Counted from the stretch's first letter, positions 1 through 7,019 are shown. The stretch: DNA of 7,382 bases from Pseudomonadota bacterium (GCA_021779005.1 JAJYBN010000028.1:2225-9606), one strand, 5' to 3'. Numbers and translations are program-made. The notes: a model not told the origin generated them from the letters alone.

Positions 1-308
1 TCTGCCAGTTGGTGCTTAGCCCACCCCGCTTCCAGATTCGCCAGTTGCTGCGCCAGTTCGAAATGCGGCATGGCGGAAAACACCACCGGATTTTGCGTGT
101 GTGCGAATGCCATCCAATCCGGCTGCGCTTCGAAACTGCCGTCCACCACGCTGCGCAGATTCGGATGCACGTTCCAGAAGGGTTGGCCCGCGTATTTGCG
201 CGAGACGGCGCGGATGCTCTCCACTAGCGGATGCTGCGACAGTAGCCGCAGCAGTTCACCGCCACCGTAACCAGAGCCGCCAAGGATGTAAACCTGGACC
301 TTGTTCAC
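1..308 (-). CDS. argC: N-acyl-gamma-glutamyl-phosphate reductase, N-terminal 102 residues (3' end outside window)
   Basis: ArgC reduces N-acyl-gamma-glutamyl phosphate to the semialdehyde with NADPH, the third step of arginine synthesis, in the cytoplasm. The visible part is the NAD(P)-binding start: residues 8-20 read ILGGSGYGGGELL, the ArgC dinucleotide-binding glycine motif (usually GASGYxGxEL). SRKYAGQPF follows at 36-44, then VHPNLR at 47-52, as in ArgC and LysY proteins of the Thermus/Deinococcus sort, and SAMPH at 78-82. The catalytic cysteine lies beyond the window edge and cannot be checked. The start is a GTG at 308-306 in a GTGA overlap with the stop of the preceding gene, so translation is probably coupled; a GGGG about 9 bases upstream is only a weak Shine-Dalgarno. 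No other in-frame start lies just upstream. If the operon runs on succinylated intermediates, the substrate would be N-succinylglutamyl phosphate. The family assignment is firm; the acyl group is inferred. Confidence 0.93.
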   Translation of the reverse strand, partial: MNKVQVYILGGSGYGGGELLRLLSQHPLVESIRAVSRKYAGQPFWNVHPNLRSVVDGSFEAQPDWMAFAHTQNPVVFSAMPHFELAQQLANLEAGWAKHQLA

Positions 309-1360
309 TGCTGCCGGATGCCCCGTTGCGTGAGTACCGCCAGCAGGTGATCGCCGAGCGCTTTCGCATGGGTGAGCGCATTGATGGCGGGTTTGCTGAC
401 GGCACGCTCAACAAACCGCACGCCCACGTTGTTGTCGGTACACGGACCGGTGACCAGGTCCACGTCGATCGCATACTCACTGTGCAGATGCTCGACGCCG
501 CCGGCCACGCCCACCGGGTCGTTGGCGCAGAACACGAAGGCCGCCGTTAGCGCGCGCAGTTCCGCATCTGCGAGGATCGCCTGCACGCCATACTCGCCCA
601 TGATGCCGTCGCCGGTCTCTGCCACAATGACATCGAAGCGGCGCGTGGAGAGTTCCGCGAAGATGGTCATGGCCACCTGCGCCGCACTCTCCGGTCCGGT
701 GCATACGATGCCCGCGTCGGTGAAATCCAGCGTCACTTCGGCACCGTAGTCGCGCATGCTCAGGGTATCGCGCATCAGGGAGACGCCCGTGAGCTTGGCG
801 CCACCCACCCGGTAGCCCGCCTGGCTGAGCCGCCGCACGATGGCGCAGGCAGCGGCTGTCTTGCCGGCATTCATGCAGGTGCCGGCCACGTAGATGACTT
901 TGCAGTCGGGCGCCTTGCCATCCGGTTTGAGCGCGCCCATGCGGATGTTTGCGGGCTCCCCCAGCCGCGACTGGAACTCGGGATACACCAGCACCTGGCC
1001 CAGCACTTCGAACTCGAAAGGTTGACCCACGTCCGGGTTGTGGGAGATGCATTCCCCGATGACGCCGCCCATGTTCAGGATGTTCAGCTTCTGGCCTGGC
1101 GTTACGCTCTTGGGCAGCACACCTTCGTAGCCATGCAGGGCATTGCGATGGCCCAGGGCGCCCACCACGATATCGTCACCGTGCAGCACGTTGAGTCGGC
1201 CATGCACGTCTTCCAACTGGTTATAGCTGGACTTGTCGCCAAGTATGCGTCCGGCCAGCACCGCGCCATGCTCTGCGCGCACCTCCGCTGACAGCGTGAG
1301 GCTGCGGTCCAGCTTCAGGTTGCGGGTAACGGAAGCAATCTTGTCGGCGCTAATCCTCAT
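305..1360 (-). CDS. Uncharacterised P-loop protein in the arginine operon (DUF1611 / dethiobiotin-synthetase-like)
   Basis: A 351-residue cytoplasmic protein of unknown function. The first ~125 residues look like a small beta-rich domain, with conserved-looking stretches GDDIVVGALGHRNALHGYEG (61-80) and LNILNMGGVIGE (92-103). A P-loop domain starts near 154: YVAGTCMNAGKT (157-168) has five residues between its glycine and GK, the spacing of dethiobiotin synthetase (GTDTxVGKT) and DUF1611 proteins. GGAKLTGV (186-193), MRDYGAEVTLDFTDAG (202-217), the Walker-B-like DVIVAETGDGIMG (243-255) and FVFCANDPVGVAGG (275-288) follow. There is no signal peptide or membrane segment. The start ATG overlaps the argG stop (ATGA) and has GGAG 7 bases upstream; the stop overlaps the argC start (GTGA). 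That places it inside the arginine pathway. Known family facts: dethiobiotin synthetase does ATP-dependent carboxyl activation, and the DUF1611 protein DgcN acetylates D-glutamate. An acylglutamate-forming or other ATP/acyl-CoA-using role here is my inference. The ORF and P-loop are certain; the function is open. Confidence 0.9.
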   Translation of the reverse strand: MRISADKIASVTRNLKLDRSLTLSAEVRAEHGAVLAGRILGDKSSYNQLEDVHGRLNVLHGDDIVVGALGHRNALHGYEGVLPKSVTPGQKLNILNMGGVIGECISHNPDVGQPFEFEVLGQVLVYPEFQSRLGEPANIRMGALKPDGKAPDCKVIYVAGTCMNAGKTAAACAIVRRLSQAGYRVGGAKLTGVSLMRDTLSMRDYGAEVTLDFTDAGIVCTGPESAAQVAMTIFAELSTRRFDVIVAETGDGIMGEYGVQAILADAELRALTAAFVFCANDPVGVAGGVEHLHSEYAIDVDLVTGPCTDNNVGVRFVERAVSKPAINALTHAKALGDHLLAVLTQRGIRQQ

Positions 1361-2553
1361 TCATTTTCTCCGGCCCTCAGGGCGAGTATTTGCTGCACTC
1401 CATAGAGCTTGGCGAATCCCGCGGCTTCCGCGCCGCTCCACAGACGGTTGGCTTCACCGTAACTGGCGACCTTGGCATTCATGAGTGAGTGCGGCGAACG
1501 CACCCCGGTCACAGCGTAAGCGCGCGGATAGAGCATGAGATTCACATCACCTGTTACATGTTTTTGGCTGGACTCCAGAAAGGCTTCCAGATCGCGCGCC
1601 AGCGGGTCGAAGAAATGGCCTTCATGCAGTAACTGGCCGTAGAGATTGCCGAGTGTGTCCTTCCAGAACTGCTGCTTGCCGGTGAGCGTGAGCTTCTCCA
1701 GTTCACGGTGCGCACCGATCAACAGATGCGCCGCCGGTGCTTCGAATCCCACACGCCCCTTGATGCCCAGGATGGTGTCACCCAGATGCACGCCACGGCC
1801 GATGCCGTAGATCCGGCCTATGCCATTCAGTTCCGCGATGAGTGCCACCGGATCCAGCGGCTTGCCATCCACCACTACAGGTACACCCTGCTTGTAACCC
1901 AGCGTCAACAGCCTAGGTGTGAGGTTCCTGGCATCGATCTCGCCGCCGGGAAACGCCGCCTCCGGCAACGCACTCCAGGAATCCAGCGTCTCGCGCCCAC
2001 CCACGGATGTACCCCACATACCTTCGTTCACAGAATAGTGCTCGGTCTTCTCGGCAAACTCGAAGCCATGTTTCTTAAGATAGGTGCGCTCCTCGGCACG
2101 GCTCAACGCCAGGGTGCGGATCGGGGTGATGAGTTCCAGTTCCGGAGCCAGAGCGCGGAACGCCACGTCGAAACGCACCTGGTCATTGCCGGCGCCGGTG
2201 GAACCGTGCGCCAGTGCGGTGGCGCCGAGTTTCTTTGCCAGCGCCACCACGGCTGCCGCCTGGGCCACGCGTTCGGCTGACACGCTCAATGGATACAGAT
2301 TACCGCGCAGCACGTTGCCATAGATGAGATAGCGCAGATAGTGTTCGTAGAGTTCCGCGCGCGCATCGATGGTGTGATGGGCTTTCGCGCCCAGCTTCGG
2401 CGACAGGTTCTCGATGCGCTGTAGCTCCACGGCGCTGAACCCACCGGTGTTCACCGTGACGGTGGTGACCTGGCACCCCTGCTCCCGCAAATGGATGACG
2501 CAGAAGGAGGTATCCAGTCCACCGGAGAAAGCCAAAGCTACATGTTTGCTCAT
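1357..2553 (-). CDS. argG: Argininosuccinate synthase
   Basis: ArgG joins citrulline and aspartate using ATP (giving AMP and pyrophosphate) to form argininosuccinate, the penultimate arginine step, in the cytoplasm. The 398-residue product opens with the ATP-pyrophosphatase motif SGGLDTS at 10-16. It continues with TVNTGGFS (33-40), YPLSVSAER (87-95), HGSTGAGNDQVRFD (116-129; family form GxTGKGNDQVRFE) and YSVNEGMWGTSVGG (173-186), the substrate-binding region. Length fits the family (about 400). The TVNTGGF and STGAGND variants are, from memory, those of the Bacteroidetes/Xanthomonas type of ArgG rather than the E. coli type. The frame stays open upstream to 2688, but the conserved domain begins immediately after the ATG at 2553-2551, one base after the argH stop (TGACATG), with a GGTGGTGAG stretch upstream, so I start there. 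Its stop overlaps the next start by four bases. Confident. Confidence 0.97.
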   Translation of the reverse strand: MSKHVALAFSGGLDTSFCVIHLREQGCQVTTVTVNTGGFSAVELQRIENLSPKLGAKAHHTIDARAELYEHYLRYLIYGNVLRGNLYPLSVSAERVAQAAAVVALAKKLGATALAHGSTGAGNDQVRFDVAFRALAPELELITPIRTLALSRAEERTYLKKHGFEFAEKTEHYSVNEGMWGTSVGGRETLDSWSALPEAAFPGGEIDARNLTPRLLTLGYKQGVPVVVDGKPLDPVALIAELNGIGRIYGIGRGVHLGDTILGIKGRVGFEAPAAHLLIGAHRELEKLTLTGKQQFWKDTLGNLYGQLLHEGHFFDPLARDLEAFLESSQKHVTGDVNLMLYPRAYAVTGVRSPHSLMNAKVASYGEANRLWSGAEAAGFAKLYGVQQILALRAGENE

Positions 2554-2554
2554 G

Positions 2555-3934
2555 TCACTCACCACCAATCTTCTTAGTCCAGATGTCTTTTTCACACTGA
2601 TCGTTGCGCTCACGGGTCGCGGTGATCCAGCGCTGCGCCTGTGTGTTTTCGGCAGCCATCGTCTCCAGCCCCAGGTTGCCCAACCCACCTACATGGTTGG
2701 ATTTGAGTGCGGTGCGGTCCGGCTTGAATGTCCCATCCTGCAACTGCTGCGCGACCCGCTGATAGGCATCGCGGAACGGCACGCCCTGCTGCGCCAAACG
2801 GTTAGCTTCATGGGCGGCATACAGTTCATCGCTGCAGGCGTCGCGTGCGCGTCCAGCATCCACTTTGAGGCCCGGCACCAGCCGCGCGAGCACTGCCAGT
2901 AACTCATGCGCCGTATCCAGCGCCGCGAACAGTGGCTTTTTCGACAGCTGGAAGTCGCGGTGGTAACTGGACGGCAGGCCGCCGGCCAGTTCCTGGAGCA
3001 TCACTGCATGACCGCGCAGCTCGCGGCAGCGGGCGCGTGCCAGTTCCACCACGTCCGGGTTGCGTTTCTGGGGCATGATGGACGAACCGGTGGTGAATGC
3101 ATCCGGCAAGCCCAGGAATCCGAACTCTGGCATCGAATACAGCGCCACGTCCCACAGGAACTTTTCCAGCACCAGGCCGATGGATGCGAGCGCATTCACC
3201 AGCGCCAGCTCATGACGGCCACGGGAGTTCATCACATCGGTGGGGCTGATCTGCACGCCGGAAAATCCCAGCAGCCCGGCGAGATATTCCCGATCGAGAG
3301 GCAACGGCACACCAAAACCGGCAGCCGCACCCAGCGGGCAGCGGTCCAGGCGCGCATACACCGCCTGCAGTGCCCGTAGTTCCTCACCCAGTCCCGCTGC
3401 GAACGCGCCTGCCCACATAGCGAAGCTGGAGGGCATGGCGCGGCGCAAATGCGTGTAACCCGGCATGACCTGATCCGCATGGGCGTGGGCAAACTTGAGG
3501 AACTCCTCGGCAAGCTGTGCAGTCTGCGCCGTGATACCCAGCAAAGCCTCGCGCATATACAGGCGCAATGCCAGGATCACCTGGTCATTGCGCGAGCGGC
3601 CCAGATGGATGCTTTTGCCCGCATCACCCACACATTGCGTGAGCAACTGCTCGATGGCGGTGTGGCAGTCCTCCTGAGCCGGGTCAATGCCGAGTTCACC
3701 GCGGCGTGCACGAGCCGCGATGCCGGCCAGGGCATCCACCAGCGCCTGCGAATCTTTCGCCGGCATCAGATGGCTATGCGCCAGCATGCGCGCATGCGCG
3801 GCGCTACCCAGCGCATCGAAGGGCAACAGGCGTCTGTCCAGTTCGGGATCATCGCCGACACTGAAGCGATGCATGGCTGCATCCAGCGGCAGGCCTTTAT
3901 CCCAGAGACGCGGTGGGCCGTTTGCGTCGTTCAT
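2555..3934 (-). CDS. argH: Argininosuccinate lyase
   Basis: ArgH splits argininosuccinate into arginine and fumarate, the last step, as a cytoplasmic homotetramer of the fumarase/aspartase superfamily. The 459 residues match the family length (E. coli about 457). Visible motifs in order: EDCHTAIE (88-95), SRNDQV (114-119), GYTH with the catalytic histidine at 162, and the superfamily signature GSSIMPQKRNPD (283-294), whose first serine (284) is the catalytic base position. The region after GYTH reads LRRAMPSSF instead of the common LQRAQPxxF. This resembles the divergent ArgH of Xanthomonas-like clusters but leaves the catalytic residues intact. The ATG at 3934-3932 overlaps the argB stop (ATGA), so translation is probably coupled; the Shine-Dalgarno (AGCAGG) is modest. 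It ends one base before the argG start. Product identity is secure. Confidence 0.97.
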   Translation of the reverse strand: MNDANGPPRLWDKGLPLDAAMHRFSVGDDPELDRRLLPFDALGSAAHARMLAHSHLMPAKDSQALVDALAGIAARARRGELGIDPAQEDCHTAIEQLLTQCVGDAGKSIHLGRSRNDQVILALRLYMREALLGITAQTAQLAEEFLKFAHAHADQVMPGYTHLRRAMPSSFAMWAGAFAAGLGEELRALQAVYARLDRCPLGAAAGFGVPLPLDREYLAGLLGFSGVQISPTDVMNSRGRHELALVNALASIGLVLEKFLWDVALYSMPEFGFLGLPDAFTTGSSIMPQKRNPDVVELARARCRELRGHAVMLQELAGGLPSSYHRDFQLSKKPLFAALDTAHELLAVLARLVPGLKVDAGRARDACSDELYAAHEANRLAQQGVPFRDAYQRVAQQLQDGTFKPDRTALKSNHVGGLGNLGLETMAAENTQAQRWITATRERNDQCEKDIWTKKIGGE

Positions 3935-4851
3935 GCAGCCTGCTCTTTACTGCCGTTCTCGCGCGCCACGATCATGGTGCCGCTGCCCTGGTTGGTGAAT
4001 ACTTCCGTGAGCACCGCGTCCGGCTGGATGCCGCTCACCAGATGCGAACTATGCACACCGCCACTGAGGGCGCGGCGCACCGCAGCCAGCTTGGGCCGCA
4101 TGCCGCCACTCACCTTGCCGCTTTTCTCCAAGAGCTCCGTGCCCGCCAGTGTCGTATAGGGCACCAGGCTCGAGGGCCGTGCCAGGTCCTCCAGCAGTCC
4201 TGGCACCTTGAGCAGGAAGAACAGTTTCTCCGCTTTGAGGGCCACCGCGATCTCGGCGGCCACAGTATCGGCGTTGGTATTGAACACCTCGCCCTTGTCA
4301 TTGGCCGACAATGGCGTGATCACCGGCACGTAGCCGCCATCCAAGAGATGCGTGAGCAGCGCCGGATTCACCCGGTCAATGTCGCCCACCAGGCCGAAAT
4401 CCACGAACTCGATCTGGCCGGCATCATTCTTGATCTGCACCGGTTGACGCTTGTGTGCGGAGAGGATTTCGCCATCCACGCCGCTGACACCGCTTACCGG
4501 CAAGCCCGCGGCGCGCAGGTCCGCCAGCAGATCGGTATGTACCGAACCGGCCAACACCATCTTGGCGGCCTCCAGCACCTGCTTGGTGGTCACGCGCCGG
4601 CCCGCGATCTTCTCCACCGGCAGATCCAGCGATTCACACAGGGCGTCCAGGCCGCTACCGCCACCGTGTACGATCACCAGTTTGATGGAGAAGCTCCACA
4701 ATACATTGAGTTCTTCGCATACGGCGCGGCGCGTGGCAGCATTCTCCAGCACCTCCCCTCCCAGCTTGAACACAAAGATCTTGCCGCGAAAAGCGCGCAC
4801 GTACTGGGCGGCGGAACGCAGCGATGCATAGCTGTCAGGTGACATGGACAT
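3931..4851 (-). CDS. argB: N-acylglutamate kinase (acetyl- or succinylglutamate kinase)
   Basis: ArgB phosphorylates the gamma-carboxylate of N-acylglutamate, the second step and the usual feedback point. The 306 residues form an amino-acid-kinase fold: FKLGG (28-32, with ATP-site Lys29), VHGGGSGLD (61-69), RRVTTKQVLEAAKMVLAG (85-102, substrate-carboxylate Arg86), SGVDG (123-127), NTNADTVAAEIAVAL (191-205, catalytic Asp195) and SGGMRPK (248-254, Lys254). An extra N-terminal stretch, SYASLRSAAQYVRAFRGK (7-24), resembles the N-helix of arginine-inhibited hexameric kinases, and the C-terminal VFTNQGSGTMI (284-294) is also of that kind, so arginine feedback is plausible. Oddity: FFLLKVPGLL (211-220) has lysine where many members have aspartate (LTDVxGv). 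Two ATGs are possible, 4851 and 4845; AGGGAG at 4864-4859, 7 bases before the first, favours 4851. It lies 15 bases after argF'. Whether the acyl group is acetyl or succinyl is not shown by this protein itself. Confidence 0.95.
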   Translation of the reverse strand: MSMSPDSYASLRSAAQYVRAFRGKIFVFKLGGEVLENAATRRAVCEELNVLWSFSIKLVIVHGGGSGLDALCESLDLPVEKIAGRRVTTKQVLEAAKMVLAGSVHTDLLADLRAAGLPVSGVSGVDGEILSAHKRQPVQIKNDAGQIEFVDFGLVGDIDRVNPALLTHLLDGGYVPVITPLSANDKGEVFNTNADTVAAEIAVALKAEKLFFLLKVPGLLEDLARPSSLVPYTTLAGTELLEKSGKVSGGMRPKLAAVRRALSGGVHSSHLVSGIQPDAVLTEVFTNQGSGTMIVARENGSKEQAA

Positions 4852-4858
4852 GTTCGAT

Positions 4859-4864
4859 CTCCCT
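4859..4864 (-). promoter_or_regulatory. Shine-Dalgarno of argB
   Basis: AGGGAG on the minus strand lies 7 bases before the argB ATG at 4851, in the only true spacer (15 bases) inside the operon. It decides between the two nearby ATGs (4851 and 4845) in favour of the first. It also suggests that argB is initiated independently, not only by coupling from argF'. Confidence 0.75.
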
Positions 4865-4866
4865 CA

Positions 4867-5865
4867 TCAGTTCAACAGCCGATGCAAAAGCACCCGCTGT
4901 ACATGGAAACGGTTCTCGGCCTCATCGATCACGCGGCTTTGGATGCCATCCAGCACTTCATCGGCCACTTCCACATTGCGCCGCACCGGCAGGCAATGCA
5001 GGAAAATCGCGTCGCGGCTGGCGCTAGATAAAATCTTATTGGTGATCATCCAGTCCCTGTAGGTGGCGATGCGCGCTGGCGCTGCATCTGGCTGCACCTG
5101 CTTGGTCGCCGGGCCCCAGGCCTTCGCATAGATGACCTGACTGCCGCTGACCGCTTGCTGCTGATCCGTACTCACCGCCACCGAACCACCGCTATGCCGT
5201 GCATAGTCTTGCGCTTCAGCCAGCACCGCAGGATGCAAGTCGAAGCCCGGCGGATGCGCCACACGCACTTCACAACCGGCCGCTGCGGCTGTGAGCAGAA
5301 AAGAGTGCGGCACGGCTTTGGGCAACGGCTTGATATGCGGCGCCCAGGTGAGCGTCACCGGCAATTTTTGGGTGGCGCCGAAGCGTTCACGCACGGTGAG
5401 CAGATCGGCCAGCCCCTGGCAGGGGTGCTCGCGTGCCGATTCCATGCTGATGACCGGCGCACCCGCCAGTTCGCGGAAGGCGCTCATGACCGGATCGGAT
5501 ACATCCGCATCATCATCCAGGAGCGCGCCAAACGTACGCACTGCCAATGCATCCACATAACGGCCCAGTACCGGGATGGCTTCGCGGATATGTTCCGGCC
5601 GGTCGCCATCCATCACCACGCCGGAGCGGTCTTCCAGTTTCCACACACCGCTGCCCACTTCCAGCACGATGGCATGCCCACCGCCGCGCAACATGGCGGC
5701 TTCGAATGAAGCCCGCGTACGTAGCGAGGGATTGAAGAACACCATACCAAGAATCTTGTGGGCCAGATGCGCACCGGGCGCCTGTCTCTTCCAGGCCAGC
5801 ACTTCGTCCAGAACATTCGCGGTGCCGGCTACGCCCAGGTCGGCGATGCGGGTGAAATGCTTCAT
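4867..5865 (-). CDS. argF': N-acylornithine carbamoyltransferase, predicted N-succinylornithine type
   Basis: This transfers a carbamoyl group from carbamoyl phosphate to the delta-amine of an acylated ornithine, giving N-acylcitrulline. It replaces ordinary ornithine carbamoyltransferase. The 332 residues carry the carbamoyl-phosphate motif FFNPSLRTR (43-51), HPCQ (147-150), TWAPH (173-177) and HCLPVRRN (290-297). The RRN ending is typical of acylornithine enzymes, not of classical ArgF. At the specificity loop the sequence is VMDGDRPEH (84-92). Pro90 matches Pro90 of the Bacteroides fragilis succinylornithine enzyme, whereas the Xanthomonas acetylornithine enzyme has Glu92 there (known to switch substrate when mutated). 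Residue 299 is Glu, where the Xanthomonas enzyme has the carboxylated Lys302. VWKLE (74-78) and MDGDxPEH also resemble the B. fragilis protein as I recall it. The ATG at 5865 overlaps the argD stop (ATGA); GAAGG lies 9 bases upstream. Family certain, succinyl specificity a strong inference. Confidence 0.95.
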   Translation of the reverse strand: MKHFTRIADLGVAGTANVLDEVLAWKRQAPGAHLAHKILGMVFFNPSLRTRASFEAAMLRGGGHAIVLEVGSGVWKLEDRSGVVMDGDRPEHIREAIPVLGRYVDALAVRTFGALLDDDADVSDPVMSAFRELAGAPVISMESAREHPCQGLADLLTVRERFGATQKLPVTLTWAPHIKPLPKAVPHSFLLTAAAAGCEVRVAHPPGFDLHPAVLAEAQDYARHSGGSVAVSTDQQQAVSGSQVIYAKAWGPATKQVQPDAAPARIATYRDWMITNKILSSASRDAIFLHCLPVRRNVEVADEVLDGIQSRVIDEAENRFHVQRVLLHRLLN

Positions 5866-7019
5866 GCCGCTACGCCTTCGGCCTGGAAATCCGCAATGCA
5901 AGCCAATAATTTCTCCACTGCCTGGTCAGCGACAGTCAGCGGTGGCATGAGACGCAGCACGTTTGGATCGTCGGAACCGCCCACCAGGATATGCTGATTC
6001 AGCAGATGGGTTTTCAGTGCCTTGGCCTGTGTACCCGCCTCCAGTCCCAGCAACAGACCCGCGCCGCGCACCTTTTGGACGACTCCATCAGCAAGACGGC
6101 TGCGTATATGTTTCGCAAGGTTGCTGGCGCGCTCCACCAGTTTCTCCTCGACGATCACCTTTAGTGTCGCAATCAGGGCAGCGCAAGCCAGCGGACCACC
6201 GCCGAAGGTGCTGCCCAGATCGCCGGGTTTGAGAGCAGAAGCCAGCGCAGAGTTCATGAGCATGCCGCCCATGGGCACGCCCGAGGCCATACCTTTGGCG
6301 CAGGTGATGAGATCGGGCGCCACACCGTAAAGCTGTGCCGCGAAGGGCGCGCCGACGCGCCCAATTCCGGACTGCACCTCATCGAATATCAGCAGGGTAC
6401 CGGCGCGTGTGCATTTCTCCCGCAGCGCAGCAAACCATCTAGCGCTCGCGGTCTTCACCCCCGCCATGGACTGAATAGGCTCCACGATCACTGCCGCTGC
6501 CTGCGAGAAATCAGCAGCATCGAGTGCCGCCGAGTCCGCGAACGGCAGAAATCGGGTGGGCGCCAATAGCGCTTCATAATCCTTCCTCAAGGCCGGCGAA
6601 TCGGTGACCGACAACGCCAGCAGCGAGCGGCCGTGAAAAGCACCCTGAAACGCGACCAGGTGTTTACGCCCGGTGAGTTTGATCGCGACCTTGAGAGCGC
6701 TCTCGTTGGCCTCGGCACCGGAGTTGCAGAAGAATACCGAGGCCATCCCGGCGCCAGCGAATTCCACCAATGCTTGTGCAGCCCGGTCGCGCACCGGCAG
6801 CTGTGCGGCGGCTGAATAAAAAATCAGCTTGCGTGCCTGATCGGCGATGGCGGCCGCCACCGCCGGGTGACAATGACCCGTACTGGCCACGCAATGACCG
6901 CCGTAGAAGTCCAGGTAGGTCCTGCCCCGGTCGTCGCAAACCCGCTCACCCTGCCCTGAAACCAGCAGAAATGGGTATGGCGTATAGGTGGGAAGCAACG
7001 GCGAAACAGCGGTTTTCAC
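5862..7019 (-). CDS. argD: N-acylornithine aminotransferase (PLP-dependent)
   Basis: ArgD moves an amino group from glutamate to N-acylglutamate semialdehyde, making N-acylornithine. It is a class-III PLP aminotransferase of 385 residues, normal for the family. Motifs: FYGGHCVASTGHCHP (38-52), NSGAEANESALK (99-110, phosphate-binding region), AFHGRS (127-132), IFDEVQSGIGR (211-221, Asp213 to the PLP nitrogen), CAKGMASG with the Schiff-base Lys242, and STFGGGPLACA (270-280). I chose the GTG at 7019-7017 because AGGGAG lies 6 bases upstream (7031-7026) and the conserved protein begins there. An ATG at 7115 would add 32 residues that do not look conserved and would run through the promoter. It is the first gene of the leftward operon and overlaps argF' by four bases. 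The YGGH...GHCHP stretch resembles Bacteroidetes ArgD, in line with a succinylornithine role, but the substrate cannot be read from this gene alone. Confidence 0.96.
   Translation of the reverse strand: MKTAVSPLLPTYTPYPFLLVSGQGERVCDDRGRTYLDFYGGHCVASTGHCHPAVAAAIADQARKLIFYSAAAQLPVRDRAAQALVEFAGAGMASVFFCNSGAEANESALKVAIKLTGRKHLVAFQGAFHGRSLLALSVTDSPALRKDYEALLAPTRFLPFADSAALDAADFSQAAAVIVEPIQSMAGVKTASARWFAALREKCTRAGTLLIFDEVQSGIGRVGAPFAAQLYGVAPDLITCAKGMASGVPMGGMLMNSALASALKPGDLGSTFGGGPLACAALIATLKVIVEEKLVERASNLAKHIRSRLADGVVQKVRGAGLLLGLEAGTQAKALKTHLLNQHILVGGSDDPNVLRLMPPLTVADQAVEKLLACIADFQAEGVAA

Noticed and set aside
2554..2688. Longer version of argG starting at 2688
   Set aside because: The extension lies wholly inside argH and adds non-conserved sequence; the ATP motif sits right after the ATG at 2553, the normal family start.
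3449..4159. Plus-strand open frame of 236 codons opposite argH and the end of argB
   Set aside because: It is the shadow of GC-rich codons of argH/argB; no family motif and no ribosome site were found.
3913..4842. Long plus-strand open frame of 309 codons opposite argB
   Set aside because: It is the antisense of a well-supported argB, its translation is rich in His/Gln/Arg with no recognisable motif, and it has no coding neighbours on that strand.
4867..5865. Calling this gene ordinary ornithine carbamoyltransferase (argF)
   Set aside because: HCLPVRRN replaces the classical HCLPAxH ending of ArgF, and the MDGDxPEH loop is that of acylornithine enzymes.
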